From the NCBI GenBank assembly GCA_023436065.1, contig JAEZKU010000055.1, positions 1 to 23,814 on the forward strand: a DNA stretch of 23,814 nt, in the 5' to 3' direction. The translations under genes were made by a program, and so were the position numbers. Position 1 is the stretch's first letter. Every line of letters starts with the position of its first letter. The DNA comes from Bacillota bacterium (GTDB lineage Bacteria > Bacillota > Clostridia > Lachnospirales > Lachnospiraceae). Under the pieces are notes generated by a model. It made no database searches. It had not been told where the DNA came from and was given only the letters and a program-made list of their open reading frames with translations. Of the stretch, positions 7,990 through 13,937 are shown in pieces.

Positions 7990-8011
7990 ACACGTACTTA
8001 GGAGGTACAAA

Positions 8012-8986
8012 ATGAAAAAAATATTAATCACATCAGTATGTACACTAGGGTTGACACTATTGGGCGCATTTGGCAATTATCAAAATTCTTTTGCAATATC
8101 AAACGAATTGGGTGCATCAAATGGCACTACAAATGTAGAACAAAGTATTACAGACAATAATTTAAGCAGTCTTCCCGACGATAACAGTTCACTTGCTTAT
8201 GCAGCAGTGAAGAAAGATACGTCTAAAAATATAACAGCAATGAAAACCGCAGCAAATAAAGCACAGACTACTGCAAGCAAGAGCACAAAGGTGAAAGGGG
8301 TATCGACCACTAAGAAGAACCTGGTATATAAGAATGTTGATCTGTCCAACTGTAAAAGTGCAAAGGATGTGGTCAATACACTTAAAAAGAACGGTGTTAA
8401 GGGAGTTACTCTCTCCAACATCGATGATATCAAGGGCTTAAAGAATATTCTGGCTAATATTAAGAAAAACTGCAAGACTACAACCCAGAATTCTACTACG
8501 ACTGCAAAGCCTACACCTACCAAGGCACCGGCTGCTACAACAAAGCCCACACCTTCCAAGGCGCCTACTACGACTACTACTCCTCAGACTACGACATCCT
8601 CCTCTTCAGAATTGAGCAATTATGCTGATCAGGTGCTTAAGCTCGTAAACCAGGAGCGTGCTAAGGCAGGATTGCCGGCATTAACCACGAGCAAGACACT
8701 GCAGGCAGCGGCGAATAAGCGTGCACAGGAAATTGTACAATCCTTCTCTCATACAAGACCGAACGGCTCAAGCCCTTTTACGGTATTGAAGGAGTACGGT
8801 ATCTCTTACAATAGTGCAGGTGAAAATATTGCCTATGGTCAGAAGACTCCGGCAGCGGTTATGAATGCATGGATGAATTCTTCAGGACACAGAGCCAATA
8901 TTTTGAAGAACGGCTTTGGTAAAGTGGGTATCGGTGTCTATAAGGTAAACGGAGTACTTTATTGGACACAGTTATTTACGAACTAA
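8012..8986 (+). CDS. Secreted CAP-domain (SCP/YkwD-like) protein
   Basis: The 324-residue protein starts with a signal peptide (K-K-I-L-I-T-S then a hydrophobic core, likely cleaved after S-F-A near residue 28). Residues 30-155 form a Lys/Thr-rich region with a small domain carrying two cysteines (114 and 154) that could form a disulfide. Residues 156-199 are a Thr/Pro/Ser linker with repeats of the type K-P-T-P-(T/S)-K-A-P. Residues 201-324 are a CAP domain, with F-S-H-T-R-P-N-G (His247), A-G-E-N-I-A-Y-G (Glu271) and N-S-S-G-H-R-A-N-I-L (His293), the residues of the conserved CAP cavity. Bacterial members are often wall-associated and linked to sporulation or envelope biology, but their activity is unclear. 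GGAGG at 8001-8005 sets the ATG at 8012. It is likely a single-gene unit under the structured leader. Confidence 0.92.
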   Translation: MKKILITSVCTLGLTLLGAFGNYQNSFAISNELGASNGTTNVEQSITDNNLSSLPDDNSSLAYAAVKKDTSKNITAMKTAANKAQTTASKSTKVKGVSTTKKNLVYKNVDLSNCKSAKDVVNTLKKNGVKGVTLSNIDDIKGLKNILANIKKNCKTTTQNSTTTAKPTPTKAPAATTKPTPSKAPTTTTTPQTTTSSSSELSNYADQVLKLVNQERAKAGLPALTTSKTLQAAANKRAQEIVQSFSHTRPNGSSPFTVLKEYGISYNSAGENIAYGQKTPAAVMNAWMNSSGHRANILKNGFGKVGIGVYKVNGVLYWTQLFTN

Positions 8987-9013
8987 TCAGCTGAATATAA
9001 TGCCATAATGAAT

Positions 9014-9057
9014 GCAAAGAAGCAGCAGGACCTTCACCGGTTCTGCTGCTTCTTTGC
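9014..9057 (+). terminator. Long hairpin terminator after the CAP gene
   Basis: A 19-bp stem with one G-U pair, GCAAAGAAGCAGCAGGACC (9014-9032) with GGTTCTGCTGCTTCTTTGC (9039-9057), encloses a 6-base loop. The T-rich stretch lies within the 3' arm and there is no clear T-run after it, so it may be a weak terminator or an mRNA-stabilising hairpin. Confidence 0.7.
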
Positions 9058-9138
9058 GCAGAGGGTAAATGAAATGGGAGGAAATATTTTCAGTGACGGC
9101 AATATAATGAGAATGAAGAGAAGTTTGTGAGGGATAGA

Positions 9139-9849
9139 ATGCCGGAAAAGCGAACTCCGAGGGAAGAACGATATAAAGACTTTTTTGATAATCACGCTGA
9201 AATCAACTGGTCGGAAGCAGTCACATTAGTAAATATCGGACTGGATCGTGATTTCTATACAGGCGTTACCCAGATTAAGGTACCGGATAAGGTTACAGTA
9301 CTGGTAAATAAGTTCCGTCAGCTTCCTATGGATTATATTCCGTCTGACCTGGAGCGGATTTATCCGGATTATGCGGAAGGGGAGCTTATACTCAGACAAG
9401 AGGCCAAGGCAGCCTTTGAAGCCATGTGTTTGAATGCAGCGCAGGAGAACATTGTGCTTCGTGCAGTTTCCACTTTCAGGAGTTATGCATACCAGAGTCA
9501 GGTTTATTATAAGAACTGGCAGCAGACTATACCTTTGGAGCAGTATCAGAAGGAGAGGGATAAGGTCTCTGCACGTGCCGGTTTCAGCGAACACCAGACG
9601 GGGCTGGCAGTAGATATCAATGAGCTGGAGCAGACCTTTGCAGCAACACCGGAGAGCAGATGGCTGGTACAAAATGCATATCAGTATGGATTTATCATGA
9701 GATATCCTAAGGGGAAAGAATGGATTACCGGATATGATTATGAGCCCTGGCACTATAGATATCTGGGTAAGGAATTAGCAGAGAAGGTACTTTTGAGTGA
9801 TTTGACCTATGATGAGTATTATGTAAGATATCTGGATGCAATAGGATGA
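9139..9849 (+). CDS. VanY/M15B-like D-alanyl-D-alanine carboxypeptidase
   Basis: The 236-residue protein has the M15B peptidase signature of VanY-type D,D-carboxypeptidases, zinc enzymes that remove the terminal D-Ala of peptidoglycan stems. Visible are F-R-S-Y (residues 113-116), the S-x-H-x-x-G-x-A-x-D motif (S-E-H-Q-T-G-L-A-V-D, His152 and Asp159) and E-P-W-H-Y-R-Y (Glu202 and His205). All expected zinc and catalytic residues are present. The N-terminus is charged (M-P-E-K-R-T-P-R-E-E) with no signal peptide or membrane anchor, which is odd for a wall enzyme. An in-frame stop at 9094-9096 rules out a longer form. The ATG at 9139 has GAGGG at 9129-9133; a GTG at 9127 would add four residues. 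It forms its own unit with the terminator at 9858. Confidence 0.9.
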   Translation: MPEKRTPREERYKDFFDNHAEINWSEAVTLVNIGLDRDFYTGVTQIKVPDKVTVLVNKFRQLPMDYIPSDLERIYPDYAEGELILRQEAKAAFEAMCLNAAQENIVLRAVSTFRSYAYQSQVYYKNWQQTIPLEQYQKERDKVSARAGFSEHQTGLAVDINELEQTFAATPESRWLVQNAYQYGFIMRYPKGKEWITGYDYEPWHYRYLGKELAEKVLLSDLTYDEYYVRYLDAIG

Positions 9850-9857
9850 ACTTTCGA

Positions 9858-9905
9858 ACACAGGCTACATCCTGTAGCTGATTGGGGATGTTGCCTGTGT
9901 CTTTT
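9858..9905 (+). terminator. Intrinsic terminator after the carboxypeptidase gene
   Basis: The arms ACACAGGCTACATCC (9858-9872) and GGATGTTGCCTGTGT (9886-9900) pair with one T-T mismatch and are followed by CTTTTA. Confidence 0.85.
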
Positions 9906-9976
9906 ATGTAATAATATCAGCAGGATGGCACTTTGTTCTGTAACAATGTCAGCAAGGTGACATATTGTTCCCGGGA

Positions 9977-10522
9977 TTATATAGCCTCAATGCTGTTGTA
10001 CAACCGGTAATATCCCTGCGGAAATCCACAAACGGGACAACGTTCCGGTGCACACATACCACTCAGTATATTACCGCATTGCATACAGATCCATAATGTT
10101 TCCTTCGGTTTACAGAAGACTTCATCCTTTAAAATATTATTTCGTAAAGCATTAAAGTTCAGGTTATGATTTAACTCAATGTTAGCGATCCCGTTGAATA
10201 ACGATGCGATATCGTCATAACCTTCCTCCCTGGCTGTAACGGCGTATTCCCGAAAAAGGTTATATCCCAGATATGCCTCCTGCTCAGCACCACTCTGGAG
10301 ATTGTCCACGGTGGGAGGTAATACCCCGTTATTTATTCTTCTCCAGAAGATTCTCGAATGCTCCTTATGGTTTCTGGCGGTCACGTCGAATACATCTCCT
10401 ATTTCAATATAGCCCTCCTGCCTCGCCCTGTCTGCATACAGCTGATTTGTAGTGCTTGCTATACGTTCTGTTTGAAAGGCGCTAGTAATATTTGCGTAGG
10501 TCTTGCTTTGCTGAAAGTCCAT
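9977..10522 (-). CDS. Rubrerythrin-family protein with altered diiron ligands
   Basis: The 181-residue protein has the rubrerythrin layout: a four-helix ferritin-like domain (residues 5-135) and a C-terminal rubredoxin domain with C-M-Q-C (146, 149) and C-P-V-C (162, 165). Rubrerythrins reduce peroxide in anaerobes. Of the usual diiron ligands, Glu19 (T-E-R), His55, Glu82, Glu116 and His119 are in place. The expected N-E-K-E-H motif reads N-H-K-E-H, so the bridging Glu is His52. By ungapped alignment the redox-switching Glu is Leu85, and the conserved Tyr of G-E-S-x-A-x-N-x-Y is Asn. Activity may therefore differ from a classical peroxidase. On its strand GGAGG lies directly upstream of the ATG. 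The 215 bases to the divergent Fpg-like gene hold a predicted promoter at 10568-10596; no PerR-type box was recognised. Confidence 0.88.
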   Translation of the reverse strand: MDFQQSKTYANITSAFQTERIASTTNQLYADRARQEGYIEIGDVFDVTARNHKEHSRIFWRRINNGVLPPTVDNLQSGAEQEAYLGYNLFREYAVTAREEGYDDIASLFNGIANIELNHNLNFNALRNNILKDEVFCKPKETLWICMQCGNILSGMCAPERCPVCGFPQGYYRLYNSIEAI

Positions 10523-10567
10523 GCTTCCTCCGGATTACGCTATCCTGTTGATAAATCATATGAAGTT

Positions 10568-10596
10568 AATAAATAGACTATACTAAGAACTATCAA
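10568..10596 (-). promoter_or_regulatory. Possible promoter of the rubrerythrin gene
   Basis: Reading the minus strand, a TTGATA -35 box (10596-10591) is followed after 17 bases by TTTATT (10573-10568). The -35 is close to consensus and the -10 is moderate. It lies 46 bases before the start codon. Confidence 0.4.
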
Positions 10597-10737
10597 TGGA
10601 ATATTCTCTTTAAACTGGAAAAAATGACCGGATTATGCTAATATATAACTGATAAGCTGGCTACTGCTTGCTGACACGATGTATGCTTCCTGACGCAAGA
10701 AATACGATGAAAAATATTGTATGAAAGAGGGGTACTT

Positions 10738-11571
10738 ATGATTGAGATTGTTGAAGCAAATGTCCTTGCCGACCAGATGAATAAAGTGATATCCGGTAAG
10801 AGAATTTCAGGGGTTACAACCCTTGCTTCACCACACAAATTCGCTTTTTTTCATGGTGAACCCGAAAGCTATGAGGGCTTACTAAAGGGAAAGCAGATCG
10901 GTGAAGCCTCACCAAACGGAGGGCAGCTAAAGTTAAAAATTGAAGATTTGATTTTTGTTTTCGGTGACGGAGTGGATTTGCGATATATTACAGCGGATGT
11001 GAAACGTCCGGTAAAGCACCAGTTGTTGATGGAATTCGAAGATGGTTCGGCCTTGTCCGGTTCCGTCCAGATGTACGGCTTTCTGTGGCTGACCATGGAG
11101 GAGGAATTTGATAATCCGTATTATCTTGTGGCAAAGGAGAAACCATCTCCACTGACTGAGCAGTTTGACTATCCATATTTCTTAAATATCCTGTCTGTAC
11201 CGGGTGCTGAGAAACTGAGTGCTAAGGCAGTATTGGCAACGGAACAGCGTATTCCCGGAATAGGAAACGGTGTGATGCAGGACATCCTGTATCACGCAGG
11301 GCTTCATCCGAAGAGGAAGGTGGGTACCTTCACCGAAGCAGACAAGGAAAGACTGTATCAGTCTATAAAGAATACGCTATCTGAGATGATACGCTGTGGC
11401 GGACGGGATACGGAGAAGGATTTATATGGAAACCCGGGAGGATACATCACAAGTCTTAGTAAGAATACAGTTGGGAAGACCTGTCCCAAGTGCAGCCATA
11501 CGATTCAAAAGGAGGCTTATCTTGGAGGCAGCATCTATTATTGTGATGGCTGTCAGCCGATGATAAAATAA
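10738..11571 (+). CDS. Fpg/Nei-like (formamidopyrimidine-DNA glycosylase family) protein lacking Pro2
   Basis: The 277-residue protein has the Fpg/Nei fold. It starts M-I-E-I-V-E-A, followed by an N-terminal beta-rich domain. The helix-two-turn-helix contains I-P-G-I-G-N-G-V-M-Q-D-I-L-Y-H-A-G-L-H-P (172-191). A C-terminal zinc finger has C-P-K-C (249, 252) and C-D-G-C-Q (269, 272). Canonical Fpg begins M-P-E-L-P-E, and the N-terminal proline is the nucleophile in base excision; here residue 2 is Ile and residue 5 is Val. The finger arginine is also replaced, by L-G-G-S-I-Y-Y-C. Glu3 and Glu6 remain. It may bind DNA without the usual glycosylase/lyase chemistry, or use another residue. The ATG at 10738 follows GAGGGG (10727-10732). 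It is divergent from rubrerythrin, a plausible oxidative-stress neighbour. Confidence 0.85.
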   Translation: MIEIVEANVLADQMNKVISGKRISGVTTLASPHKFAFFHGEPESYEGLLKGKQIGEASPNGGQLKLKIEDLIFVFGDGVDLRYITADVKRPVKHQLLMEFEDGSALSGSVQMYGFLWLTMEEEFDNPYYLVAKEKPSPLTEQFDYPYFLNILSVPGAEKLSAKAVLATEQRIPGIGNGVMQDILYHAGLHPKRKVGTFTEADKERLYQSIKNTLSEMIRCGGRDTEKDLYGNPGGYITSLSKNTVGKTCPKCSHTIQKEAYLGGSIYYCDGCQPMIK

Positions 11572-11576
11572 ATTAT

Positions 11577-11615
11577 AAAAGCCAAGGTAAGCATGTTATC
11601 CTTACCCTGGCTTTT
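11577..11615. terminator. Bidirectional terminator between convergent genes
   Basis: AAAAGCCA-A-GGTAAG (11577-11591) pairs with CTTACC-C-TGGCTTTT (11601-11615), with one A-C mismatch and a 9-base loop. The A-rich left end and T-rich right end let it work for the Fpg-like gene (+) and the DUF2935 gene (-). Confidence 0.85.
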
Positions 11616-11639
11616 ATTCGTTTTGTAACAACCCCTATT

Positions 11640-12452
11640 TTAATCTTGCATTCGGGGTCTTGCAGGATCACAATCGGGCTTGTGCACGGTATCGGTGGTC
11701 TGAGAAAGCTTCCATAAATAGTAGCATTCCTCTCTGGACATATGATCTGCCATAAGCGGCATCAATGTTCCCAGTACTTTATTATCCGCCTTTTGATCAC
11801 GTAAGGTTTCCAGAAATTCGATGAAGCTCCTGATTGCGATGGCGGCCTGATCATTCAAGCGGTTCAGCGAAGGAAAATTCATAAGCTGTGTACGAAGATA
11901 GCCGTTCATCAATAATGCCTTGGTGTATAAATCTTCAAATTGTAGCTCATACCGGCTGGTAAGATCAAGCAGATCCTTTTCGGCAGGGTCCAGCTGTGCC
12001 GCTATCGTCGCGCAATGACCAACGGCATCGGATAGCCAAAGCATATGATAATGAAGAGGATGGAGCAGAAACGGCATCTGTTCACGGAAAACAATCAGTA
12101 ACTGAAGAAATTCTTCCAGCTCATTCAGCATATCATTTATGAAGGTGGGTGACAGATGGGAGTTCAAGTCCGAGGTCAGGGACATGGTGAGCAGCTCGAG
12201 TTTAAATTCCCTGAAGCGACAGACCTCACTGTAGGCTTTACTCAATATTTCTTCCAACGCTTGACTTGTCAGCTTTTCTTGGACATCGTTAAGAAGTTCG
12301 TCAAATATCAGGATGAATTGCTGAGCCGTCAATAGGTACTCTGATTCGGTCGGTGCAAGGGAAAAGAAGATAAAACGAGCATGATCTCCCATGATCTGCA
12401 GCCAGAAGCGATTTTCTGCCAGAAGGGTATCAGGATAAGGCATGGTATCCAA
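11640..12452 (-). CDS. DUF2935 (hemerythrin-like helical) protein
   Basis: The protein of about 270 residues matches DUF2935, all-helical proteins of Bacilli and Clostridia that usually carry metal-binding His and Glu residues. Visible are F-W-L-Q-I-M-G-D-H-A-R-F-I-F near the N-terminus, L-L-H-P-L-H-Y-H-M-L-W-L-S-D-A-V-G-H-C in the middle, and M-A-D-H-M-S-R-E-E-C-Y-Y-L-W-K-L near the C-terminus. This suggests two similar four-helix units. No signal peptide or membrane segment is seen. The start is ambiguous: GGAGG on the minus strand ends only one base before an ATG at 12458, which is too close, while a TTG two codons later (12452) is 7 bases away; I chose the TTG. It lies 76 bases after the YitT gene, with a TATAAT-like -10 in the gap (12489-12484) but no good -35. 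Function unknown. Confidence 0.85.
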   Translation of the reverse strand: MDTMPYPDTLLAENRFWLQIMGDHARFIFFSLAPTESEYLLTAQQFILIFDELLNDVQEKLTSQALEEILSKAYSEVCRFREFKLELLTMSLTSDLNSHLSPTFINDMLNELEEFLQLLIVFREQMPFLLHPLHYHMLWLSDAVGHCATIAAQLDPAEKDLLDLTSRYELQFEDLYTKALLMNGYLRTQLMNFPSLNRLNDQAAIAIRSFIEFLETLRDQKADNKVLGTLMPLMADHMSREECYYLWKLSQTTDTVHKPDCDPARPRMQD

Positions 12453-12528
12453 GAGCATACCTCCGGGAAATGCATTATTATCAATTATATGCTTTTTTAT
12501 CTTCGAATAGTATTCTCATGGCATTGCA

Positions 12529-13395
12529 TTATGCACGGAAGCCTCTGCCTATTATTTCGCTGGTGTTTGTAATAAACAGGAAGGCACCCGGATCCACCTG
12601 CTTGATATACATTCGAAGCTGGACTGCCTGGGAACGATTCATTACGGTGAGAATGATCTTCTTGTCCCGATCCGTAAAGGCACCCTTGGCATCGAATACC
12701 GTCGCGCTCCGATGCAGTTCCTTCAGTATGTAGTCGCAGATGGGGTGGGGATTTTCACTGATGATGGTGAAATACTTATTTAAATTCAGACTCTCAATTA
12801 CGTTATCAACCAGCGTGGATTTCAACAACAGACCAAGGATTGAGTATAGTCCGGTGGCTATACCGAATACAGGGAATGCAGCAACGGTGAGCAGAAAATC
12901 AGTAATCAGTAAAGAACGGCCGATATCAATATTAGTATATTTTTTGAGAAGCATCGCAATAACATCGGTTCCTCCGGTAGAGCCGCCAATATTAAATAGA
13001 AGGGCAGCACCAATCGCTGGCAGGATAACTGCGAAGGCAAGCTCGAGTGTGGGCTCATTAGTCAGTGGTCCATCCATGGGAGCAATCACTTCCAGCAACT
13101 TTAAAGATAGGGATAGCAGAAGGCTTCCATAGACTGTGCGGTTGCCGAAGCTTCTGCCAAGAAACAGATAACCTACTAATAATAGGATGCAGTTGATAAT
13201 TAGTACAATGGTTCCGGAGCTGATACTGACTGGTATCAGTTTGCTTAGTAAGACAGCGATACCTGTTACGCCACCAATAGAAAAATTATTGGGGAATTTG
13301 AAAAAATACACACCAAACACAACCAGCATGACCCCGGCTGTGATTAAGGCATAATCTTTGAGATTTTGTACGAAAGTGTTACGTTGTTGGTCCAA
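12529..13395 (-). CDS. YitT-family membrane protein (DUF161 + DUF2179)
   Basis: The protein of about 288 residues has five or six hydrophobic segments in its first 200 residues (for example L-I-T-A-G-V-M-L-V-V-F-G-V and T-I-V-L-I-I-N-C-I-L-L-L-V-G-Y). Family motifs include F-S-I-G-G-V-T-G-I-A and G-G-S-T-G-G-T-D-V-I-A. A soluble C-terminal domain (DUF2179) follows, with Y-I-L-K-E-L-H-R-S-A-T-V-F-D-A-K-G-A-F and K-K-I-I-L-T-V-M-N-R. YitT proteins are widespread in Firmicutes and are presumed transporters of unknown substrate. I set the start at the TTG at 13395 because AGGAGG lies 9 bases before it on the minus strand; the frame is open to a TTG at 13446 with no such site. It leads a two-gene unit with DUF2935. 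Confidence 0.9.
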   Translation of the reverse strand: MDQQRNTFVQNLKDYALITAGVMLVVFGVYFFKFPNNFSIGGVTGIAVLLSKLIPVSISSGTIVLIINCILLLVGYLFLGRSFGNRTVYGSLLLSLSLKLLEVIAPMDGPLTNEPTLELAFAVILPAIGAALLFNIGGSTGGTDVIAMLLKKYTNIDIGRSLLITDFLLTVAAFPVFGIATGLYSILGLLLKSTLVDNVIESLNLNKYFTIISENPHPICDYILKELHRSATVFDAKGAFTDRDKKIILTVMNRSQAVQLRMYIKQVDPGAFLFITNTSEIIGRGFRA

Positions 13396-13470
13396 TTGAG
13401 GGAACCTCCTGTATTTTATTCTTTTAAATAACTCTGTAAGGATCAATAATCTTTACATTTATCAATGAAA

Positions 13471-13499
13471 AGTATGATATCTTGTTACTAAAAAGTCAA
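13471..13499 (-). promoter_or_regulatory. Predicted promoter of the YitT-DUF2935 unit
   Basis: On the minus strand TTGACT (13499-13494) and CATACT (13476-13471) are 17 bases apart. It points away from the plus-strand promoter at 13516, so the two units diverge from a short shared region. Confidence 0.5.
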
Positions 13500-13515
13500 G
13501 TGGGTAAAAAAGTTG

Positions 13516-13544
13516 TTGCATTTAGCAATTTCATCCATTATAAT
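13516..13544 (+). promoter_or_regulatory. Strong promoter of the rsgA leader
   Basis: TTGCAT (13516-13521) and a perfect TATAAT (13539-13544) are spaced 17 bases. The start would be near 13551, giving a leader of about 380 bases before rsgA. A hairpin GTGCA/TGCAC (13568-13582) lies just before the leader-peptide ribosome-binding site. Confidence 0.75.
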
Positions 13545-13598
13545 GTTTTTGTATTAAATATTACAAAGTGCATCAGTTGCACGAAAGGAGTTGTTGTA

Positions 13599-13631
13599 AT
13601 GTCAGTATTCAGATCGGTGGTTTTAGACTAA
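13599..13631 (+). CDS. Putative 10-codon leader peptide upstream of rsgA
   Basis: An ORF reading M-S-V-F-R-S-V-V-L-D-stop starts at the ATG at 13599. AAAGGAG (13584-13590) lies 8 bases upstream, a near-perfect ribosome-binding site for such a tiny ORF. Its stop codon sits inside a small hairpin GTTTTA/TAAAAC. Two terminators follow downstream before the GTPase gene. This arrangement suggests a regulatory peptide whose translation, or ribosome stalling on it, affects RNA folding. The peptide has no run of one amino acid, so sensing of a ribosome-targeting compound fits better than amino-acid attenuation. This is inference from layout. Confidence 0.5.
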   Translation: MSVFRSVVLD

Positions 13632-13732
13632 AACTTCATATTGGGGCAATAACGAAGAGGGATGACAAGAATACGTCCCTGTGATCGTGATGCCGCTTGG
13701 GTAACCTTTCGTGATAACTATGATTTTATAGT

Positions 13733-13757
13733 GGCACACCTTGGGTGTGTTATTTTT
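13733..13757 (+). terminator. Leader attenuator-type terminator 1
   Basis: The stem GGCACACC/GGTGTGTT (13733-13740 with 13744-13751, two G-U pairs at the base, core CACACC/GGTGTG) has a TTG loop and is followed by ATTTTT. It lies inside the rsgA leader, upstream of any long ORF. Another small hairpin, ACTAT/ATAGT, precedes it. Confidence 0.65.
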
Positions 13758-13761
13758 ATGT

Positions 13762-13809
13762 CCGCATAAAGCAGATAGTTTCAGTCAGGCTGCTTTCTGC
13801 GGTATTTTT
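13762..13809 (+). terminator. Leader attenuator-type terminator 2
   Basis: The arms CCGCATAAAGCAG (13762-13774) and CTGCTTTCTGCGG (13790-13802) pair over 13 positions with one mismatch, around a 15-base loop. TATTTTT follows. The tail TATTTTTATG is identical to that of terminator 1, so the two are tandem. Both precede rsgA, so read-through must be allowed for expression. Confidence 0.8.
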
Positions 13810-13847
13810 ATGCCCAAAAATGATATCAGAAAGGATGGGATTGAATT

Positions 13848-13937
13848 ATGAAAAAGAGTATTGTAAGGAGTTTGAATAAGAATAGAAACAACAGGGTACA
13901 GAAATTACGAATTGATTTGGAGGATTGTTATGATTGA
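13848..13937 (+). CDS. Small basic ORF (29 aa) overlapping the rsgA start
   Basis: The ATG at 13848 opens 29 codons (M-K-K-S-I-V-R-S-L-N-K-N, then Arg/Asn-rich, ending E-D-C-Y-D). It ends at 13937, eight bases into rsgA, in a different frame. AAAGGA (13830-13835) lies 12 bases upstream, a little far. The product is basic, with no known domain. A role in translational coupling to rsgA is plausible because the rsgA ribosome-binding site GGAGGA lies within it. It could also be a chance ORF. Confidence 0.35.
   Translation: MKKSIVRSLNKNRNNRVQKLRIDLEDCYD

Noticed and set aside
7810..8001. 63-codon open frame (starts M-S-E-T-L-M-H-R) upstream of the CAP gene
   Set aside because: It has no ribosome-binding site and lies over a densely paired RNA region; its composition does not look like a real protein.
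12470..12733. Plus-strand frames across the YitT gene
   Set aside because: Antisense shadows of the YitT gene, which has clear family motifs on the minus strand.
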